Part shown: in pieces, positions 6,478-9,783 of the stretch
How the letters are laid out: the number at the start of each line of letters is the position of its first letter
Position numbering within the stretch: position 1 is the first letter of the stretch
Assembly: GCA_007135015.1 (NCBI GenBank)
Contig: SLJS01000013.1
Coordinates: 1 to 9,783 of the forward strand
Origin: Alcanivorax sp.
GTDB taxonomy: Bacteria > Pseudomonadota > Gammaproteobacteria > Pseudomonadales > Alcanivoracaceae
DNA: 9,783 nt
Direction: 5' to 3'
Notes under the pieces: model-generated
What the model was told of the DNA's origin: nothing
What the model saw: the letters and a program-made list of their open reading frames with translations, nothing else
The model's database searches: none
Translations under genes and position numbers: made by a program

Positions 6478-6927
6478 ATGCGACTGACCTTCCATACGGA
6501 TTACGCACTGCGAATGCTCATTTTCCTGGCGTTGCGGGAAGGCGAGCAAACGACGATCCGTGAGATCGCCGAGGCCTACGGCATCTCCCGCAATCACCTG
6601 ATGAAAGTGGCGCACAAGCTGCAGCAGCAGGGATACCTGCACACCACCCGGGGCCGGGGCGGCGGTCTCAGCCTCGCCCGGCCTGCGCAAGACATCCGCC
6701 TGGGCAGACTGGTGAAAGCCATGGAGCCCGACCTGGCGCTGGCCGAATGCTTTGGCCCCGACAACCAGTGCGTGATCACCCCCCACTGCCGGCTCAAGGG
6801 CGTGCTCGGCAAGGCCCTGAAGAGCTTTCTGGACACCCTGGACGAGCATACGCTGGCCGAACTGACTGGCCGTGGTGCACGGGCCCTGAAAAGGGATCTG
6901 GGGCTCATACCAGTGCGGACGGCCTGA
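6478..6927 (+). CDS. nsrR: Rrf2-family nitric-oxide-sensing repressor NsrR
   Basis: A 149-residue regulator that would bind DNA as a dimer and lose repression when nitric oxide attacks its iron-sulfur cluster. MRLTFHTDYALRML is the NsrR N-terminus, with Asp8, a cluster ligand in a characterised NsrR. The winged helix covers about 24-68, with recognition helix SRNHLMKVAHKL (37-48) and the Gly-rich wing GRGGG (59-63). The three cluster cysteines are Cys91, Cys98 and Cys104, in ECFGPDNQCVITPHCRLK. The tail ITPHCRLKGVL matches enterobacterial NsrR, though Cys91-Cys98 is wider than in E. coli. ATG 6478 follows GGGAG (6464-6468) and gives the exact family start; an in-frame ATG at 6385 would add an unrelated leader. 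No NO-detoxification target (hmp, norV) is in this window. Confidence 0.92.
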   Translation: MRLTFHTDYALRMLIFLALREGEQTTIREIAEAYGISRNHLMKVAHKLQQQGYLHTTRGRGGGLSLARPAQDIRLGRLVKAMEPDLALAECFGPDNQCVITPHCRLKGVLGKALKSFLDTLDEHTLAELTGRGARALKRDLGLIPVRTA

Positions 6928-7031
6928 CCCGGGACGCTGGCCCGGATGTGCGCTCTGTCCGCTTCCCGCAAGGATGTTTTCGTGCACAATGGGTCTCACG
7001 CTGCCTGAAACCGACAACAAGGACTACAAAC

Positions 7032-7475
7032 ATGGCACTCAGGCTGATCTCCCTGTTGGGCATTGTGCTCCTTGCCGGCTGTAATCTGCTGGAAGAACAG
7101 GACTCCGACATCCAGGCGGATGTGGCCACCTATGAAGGGATACTGCCGGGCATGCAGTGCGACCGGGCCCGGGTGCAACTGACCCTGGACAGCCGCGACT
7201 TTCACTACCAGTGGCAGGAGACTCCCCTGGACGAAGACGGCTGCGGCGAGGCGCTGGAAACCCGCGGGCGCTGGACCATCGAACAGGCACGCGACAATCC
7301 CGAGGCGGTGCTCTATCAGCTCGACCCGGGCCGCGACAGTGGGCCACGGAACTTCCTGCGCATCGATGCGCGGCAGATCAAGATGGTGGATGAACACGGC
7401 GAGGAGTTCTGGCGCCCCTACAACCTGATCCTGGAGCGCAAGGCGGAGAAGCTGCCCGCCGATGACCCGTTCTGA
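7032..7475 (+). CDS. NlpE-like lipoprotein
   Basis: A 147-residue lipoprotein. The signal peptide (1-16) ends in LLAGC, giving lipidated Cys17; Asn at +2 predicts outer-membrane sorting. YEGILPGMQCDRARVQLTL (34-52) matches the NlpE N-terminal domain, whose usual motif is YxGxLPCADCxGI followed by a beta strand. Here the first Cys of CxxC is Gly40 while Cys43 remains; another Cys occurs at 71. The later pattern (RGRWTIEQ at 78-85, LRIDARQIKMVDEHGE at 109-124) also fits. E. coli NlpE signals adhesion, copper and lipoprotein-trafficking defects to the Cpx system; this one lacks the second NlpE domain. ATG 7032 follows AAGGA (7019-7023). A weak promoter (TTCCCG, 16 bases, CACAAT at 6963-6990) may serve it. 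The Fur box of the TonB operon begins 9 bases after its stop. Confidence 0.82.
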   Translation: MALRLISLLGIVLLAGCNLLEEQDSDIQADVATYEGILPGMQCDRARVQLTLDSRDFHYQWQETPLDEDGCGEALETRGRWTIEQARDNPEAVLYQLDPGRDSGPRNFLRIDARQIKMVDEHGEEFWRPYNLILERKAEKLPADDPF

Positions 7476-7483
7476 GGGCCAAA

Positions 7484-7498
7484 TGAGAATTACTTGCA
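7484..7498. promoter_or_regulatory. Probable Fur box controlling exbB-exbD-exbD-tonB
   Basis: TGAGAAT-T-ACTTGCA fits the 7-1-7 Fur consensus (TGATAAT-n-ATTATCA) at 6 of 7 left and 4 of 7 right positions. Its right half overlaps the -35 hexamer (7494-7499), a position where bound Fur would block RNA polymerase. Iron repression of a TonB-ExbB-ExbD operon is the standard arrangement. Confidence 0.65.
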
Positions 7499-7522
7499 TC
7501 TAGAGAGCCCCTGCCCTACTAT
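7494..7522 (+). promoter_or_regulatory. Sigma-70 promoter of exbB-exbD-exbD-tonB
   Basis: TTGCAT (7494-7499) and TACTAT (7517-7522) are separated by exactly 17 bases. This is the best promoter in the window. It lies wholly in the 79-base gap after the NlpE-like gene and about 32 bases before the exbB start. Confidence 0.7.
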
Positions 7523-7554
7523 CCTGCTCCCGTTTTCTCTTTCGCGGAGCACCC

Positions 7555-8235
7555 ATGTCCCTGCCCAGTATCGCGATGCCCGGATGGTTCGCCGCCGGCG
7601 GCCCCGCCATGGTCCTGCTGGCCATTCTCTCGGTGATCTCCCTGGCCGTACTGCTCGCCAAGATCACCCAGTTTCTGCGCCTGCGGCCGCTTTCCTCCCC
7701 CGGCAGCGACCGTGCCCTGGACGCGCTGGAAGGGGGCCGGCTGGCAGATGCCCGCGCCGCCCTCACCAACGCTCGCTCACCCATTGACCAGGTGCTTGCC
7801 GCGGCGCTTGCGCTGCCTCCACGGCCGGCCACGGCAAGCTGGCAGGAGGAAGTGTTGCGCCAGGCGCGGGCGAGACTCGAGCCCCTGCGCAACGGGCTGC
7901 GGGTGCTGGAGGTGGTAGGCACCCTGGCACCGCTGATCGGATTGCTGGGCACGGTTTTCGGGATGATCGGCGCCTTTCAGGCGCTGGAGCAGACCGGCAG
8001 CCAGGTGGACCCGGCGGCCCTGTCCGGCGGCATCTGGGAGGCGCTGCTGACCACCGCCGCCGGACTGGTGGTGGCAGTCCCGGTGCTGGCCGCCTTCCAT
8101 GGCTGCGACCGGCTGGTGGAGCAGTGCCGCCACCGCATGGAAGACCGCCTGGCGCGACTGCGGGTACTGCTGGCCGGCAACGGTTTCAGCACCGAGGAAG
8201 AGGTGGCCCCCGGCACGGAAGCCCATGCATATTGA
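7555..8235 (+). CDS. exbB: ExbB, MotA/TolQ/ExbB proton-channel family
   Basis: A 226-residue inner-membrane protein with three helices: about 14-38, 118-140 and 159-182. It forms the oligomeric scaffold that, with ExbD, uses proton motive force to drive TonB. LIGLLGTVFGMIGAF (127-141) and GIWEALLTTAAGLVVAVPV (159-177) are the family's core helices. Glu162 corresponds to the conserved glutamate of E. coli ExbB, and Thr133 and Thr167 line the predicted channel. ATG 7555 follows CGGAG (7545-7549). The gene overlaps the next by 11 bases. Its adjacency to exbD and tonB, not to tolA/tolB, supports ExbB rather than TolQ. The C-terminal tail is short and acidic. Confidence 0.93.
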   Translation: MSLPSIAMPGWFAAGGPAMVLLAILSVISLAVLLAKITQFLRLRPLSSPGSDRALDALEGGRLADARAALTNARSPIDQVLAAALALPPRPATASWQEEVLRQARARLEPLRNGLRVLEVVGTLAPLIGLLGTVFGMIGAFQALEQTGSQVDPAALSGGIWEALLTTAAGLVVAVPVLAAFHGCDRLVEQCRHRMEDRLARLRVLLAGNGFSTEEEVAPGTEAHAY

Positions 8236-8614
8236 ACGCGAACAGCACCGCTCTCCCTCGCCGGGCCTGACACCGCTGATCGACGTGGTGTTCATCCTGC
8301 TGGTGTTCTTCATGCTCGCCACCCGCTTCGGCGAATGGCAGGACCTGCCAATACAGGTGAGCGAGGCGCGGGACATCGACGCCGGCGAACGCACCGTACA
8401 CCGGATCCTGGTGCGGGCGGATCACCGTGTGGAATTCGATGGCGAAACGATCCCCGCCGAAGAACTCCCCCGGAAACTGCGTGACGCCGGCAAGCGTGAC
8501 GCCCAGGTTCAGATCCGTGGCGACAACGACGCCAGCCTGCAGCAGGTGCTGGCCGTCACCGACCGGGTACGTGCCGCCGGCATTGTGGACGCACAGCTGG
8601 AGTTGCTGCCGTGA
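8225..8614 (+). CDS. exbD: ExbD, canonical TonB-system proton-driven subunit
   Basis: A 129-residue protein with a short cytoplasmic N-terminus, one helix (about 16-33) and a periplasmic domain. LTPLIDVVFILLVFFML (15-31) is the ExbD/TolR signature; Asp20 matches E. coli ExbD Asp25, the essential proton carrier. The periplasmic domain shows the usual strands, including VQIRGDNDASLQQVLAV (95-111). ATG 8225 lies inside the exbB coding end, giving an 11-base overlap, with GGAAG (8217-8221) close upstream, so translation is probably coupled to exbB. The frame is open further upstream, but that part has no family character. Confidence 0.93.
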   Translation: MHIEREQHRSPSPGLTPLIDVVFILLVFFMLATRFGEWQDLPIQVSEARDIDAGERTVHRILVRADHRVEFDGETIPAEELPRKLRDAGKRDAQVQIRGDNDASLQQVLAVTDRVRAAGIVDAQLELLP

Positions 8615-9009
8615 TTCACGACCAGCTTGCACCGCCACCGGCCAGACGGCCGATCCTGGAGCCCGCCTTGCCGCTGATCAATGTGGTCTTCCTGTTGCTG
8701 ATCTTTTTCATGATGGCGGGTCAGGTGGCCGAGGACCACGACGTGGACGCCCCGCGGAGTGAGGTCGCGGATGTGCGCGAGGATCCCGAACTGCGCACCC
8801 TGGTCCTGCATTACGACGGCTCACTGGATACCCGGACTGGGACCCTGCCCCCGGAGGAACTCGGTGACTGGTTTCGCCGGGAGCCGGAAGCCCCCCTGCG
8901 TCTGCTCGCCGACGGAAGCGTGCCGCTGGAACAGTTGCGGCCGGTACTCGCGGGGCTGCGTCAGGCCGGTGCTGACGAGGTCAGGGTGGTGACACGGAGG
9001 CCCGACTGA
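8611..9009 (+). CDS. exbD2: Second ExbD-like protein with Asn in place of the transmembrane Asp
   Basis: A 132-residue ExbD/TolR-family protein with one helix (about 20-37) and a periplasmic domain. Its helix begins ALPLINVVFLLLIFFMM (19-35), aligned without gaps to PLIDVVFILLVFFML of the preceding ExbD. Asn24 (codon AAT, 8680-8682) replaces the proton-carrying Asp. The rest of the domain is intact (LPPEELGDWF at 79-88; PLEQLRPVLAGLRQAGADEV at 105-124), so this is not a decaying gene. GTG 8611 overlaps the preceding TGA as GTGA, a coupled start. The protein has no lysine. It may be an accessory or structural partner of the first ExbD. The family call is firm; its activity is inference. Confidence 0.9.
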   Translation: MIHDQLAPPPARRPILEPALPLINVVFLLLIFFMMAGQVAEDHDVDAPRSEVADVREDPELRTLVLHYDGSLDTRTGTLPPEELGDWFRREPEAPLRLLADGSVPLEQLRPVLAGLRQAGADEVRVVTRRPD

Positions 9010-9683
9010 TGCGCCGTGCCCTGTTGTGGATTCTGGCTTCCGTTGCACTTCACGCTCTGGTGCTGCTGCGCCTGCCGCCGGGCACCCTGGCCGGCGGTGA
9101 GCCGGAGCGCGCCACGGAACACAGCGTCACCCTGTCGCTGGCCGAGCCCCGGGAGGAGCCGCCGCAACCGGAAGAGGTCACCGAACCAGAGCCTGAACCG
9201 GAACCCGAACCGGAAGAGGCGGAAAGGGAACGGCTTGCCGAGGAGGTCGAGCCGGTCGAGGAGCCTGAACCTGAACCCGAACCGGAGCCCGAGCCGGAAG
9301 TCGAGCAACCTCTGGAGGACGTGGAGCCGCTCCACGCCGAACCCTCCGGCGAGGCCTCGCTGGAAGGCCCGGGCGCGGACCGCGAGGGCGATCACGACGA
9401 CCGGCTGAACCGCTACCGCGGCGAGCTGCGTCGCGCCATCGAGCGCCACCGCGAGTATCCGTCCCAGGCCCGCCTGCGGGGCCACGAAGGCACGGTGACC
9501 CTCCGCTTTCGTGTCACCGAGCAGGGCCGCGCGGAAGACGTGACGGTGGTGGACAGCTCCGGAAGCCGGCTCCTCGACAGCGCCACCGAACGACTGCTGT
9601 ACCGCCTGCGCCTGCCGGAACCACCGCCCGGCCTGGAGGTGGGGGAAATCACCGTACCGGTGAACTACTCGCTAAACGGCTGA
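9009..9683 (+). CDS. tonB: Energy transducer TonB
   Basis: A 224-residue protein that carries proton-motive energy from ExbB/ExbD to outer-membrane receptors. The uncleaved N-terminal anchor (about 4-21) contains Ser11 and His15, the S-x3-H pair conserved in TonB. Residues about 46-112 are a Pro-rich spacer built of Glu-Pro repeats, longest at 59-69 and 84-97, with none of the Lys-Pro repeats of E. coli TonB. The C-terminal domain begins near residue 133: REYPSQARLRGHEGTVTLRF (148-167) and VVDSSGSRLLDSATERLL (180-197) are typical TonB_C. The whole protein lacks Lys and Cys. ATG 9009 shares one base with the preceding TGA and has GGAGG at 8996-9000. It ends the operon. Confidence 0.94.
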   Translation: MRRALLWILASVALHALVLLRLPPGTLAGGEPERATEHSVTLSLAEPREEPPQPEEVTEPEPEPEPEPEEAERERLAEEVEPVEEPEPEPEPEPEPEVEQPLEDVEPLHAEPSGEASLEGPGADREGDHDDRLNRYRGELRRAIERHREYPSQARLRGHEGTVTLRFRVTEQGRAEDVTVVDSSGSRLLDSATERLLYRLRLPEPPPGLEVGEITVPVNYSLNG

Positions 9684-9685
9684 CC

Positions 9686-9708
9686 GGCTGCCGCAAAAAC
9701 CTGCAGCC
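9686..9708 (+). terminator. Stem-loop after tonB, possible terminator
   Basis: GGCTGC (9686-9691) pairs perfectly with GCAGCC (9703-9708) around an 11-base A-rich loop, starting 3 bases after the tonB stop. There is no T-run after it, so it is not a classical intrinsic terminator; it could protect or end the transcript with Rho. Confidence 0.3.
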
Positions 9709-9713
9709 TGTCT

Positions 9714-9748
9714 CCGACCACCGACCACCGACAACCGACCACCAACGC
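9714..9748. repeat. Heptanucleotide tandem array (CCGACCA)
   Basis: Five in-register 7-base units: CCGACCA, CCGACCA, CCGACAA, CCGACCA and a decayed CCAACGC. It begins 31 bases after the tonB stop. It has the same period and a similar unit number as the array at 5887-5928 but a different unit sequence. Confidence 0.88.
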
Positions 9749-9759
9749 GCCGAAGGCGC
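9747..9759. terminator. GCGCC-GAA-GGCGC hairpin at the right edge
   Basis: A perfect 5-bp inverted repeat with a 3-base loop lies just after the CCGACCA array and 1 base from a possible minus-strand stop codon (9761-9763). It has no T-run on either strand. It may mark the transcript ends of convergent genes. Confidence 0.3.
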
Positions 9760-9760
9760 C

Positions 9761-9783
9761 CTATTCCCCCCAGCGGCCCACCA
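9761..9783 (-). CDS. Possible C-terminal end of a convergent gene (partial)
   Basis: Read on the complement, the edge gives VGRWGE followed by TAG. That is a plausible protein C-terminus, and the hairpin and repeat array beyond it suit an intergenic region. Only six residues are visible, so this is a suggestion only. Confidence 0.22.

Noticed and set aside
6929..6945. CCGGG/CCCGG hairpin after nsrR, considered as a terminator
   Set aside because: Only 5 bp of stem and no T-run follow it.
9768..9783. Edge sequence ending in CCACCA, considered as a tRNA 3' end
   Set aside because: No T-arm or acceptor partner is visible upstream; the preceding DNA is the heptad array and a hairpin.

Overview
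This is a gene-dense stretch (coding on nearly all of it, no gap over about 185 bases) of what looks like a high-GC gammaproteobacterial chromosome. The reasons are family content (LpxR, NsrR, YaiI, SirB, an NlpE-type lipoprotein, TonB/ExbB/ExbD), strong GC bias at third codon positions, and AGGAG-type ribosome sites. Several exported proteins are very acidic and poor in lysine, which would suit a halophilic or haloalkaliphilic lineage such as the Ectothiorhodospiraceae. That placement is inference. No phage, IS, CRISPR, rRNA or tRNA gene was seen.

Layout. 2-70: 3' end of an unidentified gene. 92-1003: BASS-family sodium-coupled transporter. 1087-1863: YiiX/YebB-like permuted NlpC/P60 cysteine hydrolase. 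2013-2974: yaiI and tspO, closely spaced. 3066-3692: beta-carbonic anhydrase. 3790-5176: lipid A deacylase LpxR followed by a small OB-fold-like lipoprotein. 5261-5866: membrane-anchored thioredoxin-like DUF6436 protein. 5925-6296 (minus): SirB-family membrane protein, convergent with the DUF6436 gene and divergent from nsrR (6478-6927). 7032-7475: NlpE-like lipoprotein. 7555-9683: a tight exbB-exbD-exbD-tonB operon. A possible convergent gene enters from the right edge.

The common theme is the cell envelope: outer-membrane remodelling (LpxR), lipoproteins, a murein- or lipid-type hydrolase, inner-membrane transport and energy transduction to the outer membrane. The best-supported unit is the TonB operon. 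It has a good promoter (TTGCAT, 17 bp, TACTAT) whose -35 is overlapped by a Fur-box-like sequence, so iron repression is likely. Its four genes overlap by 11, 4 and 1 bases.

Most notable points: the second ExbD has Asn where the family has its proton-carrying transmembrane Asp; the TonB protein contains no lysine and has a purely Glu-Pro spacer; two unrelated-sequence arrays with exact 7-base periodicity (5887-5928 and 9714-9748) lie just after gene ends, one certainly and one possibly between convergent genes; and the NlpE-like lipoprotein lacks one Cys of the CxxC motif. I saw no wholly new multi-gene system.
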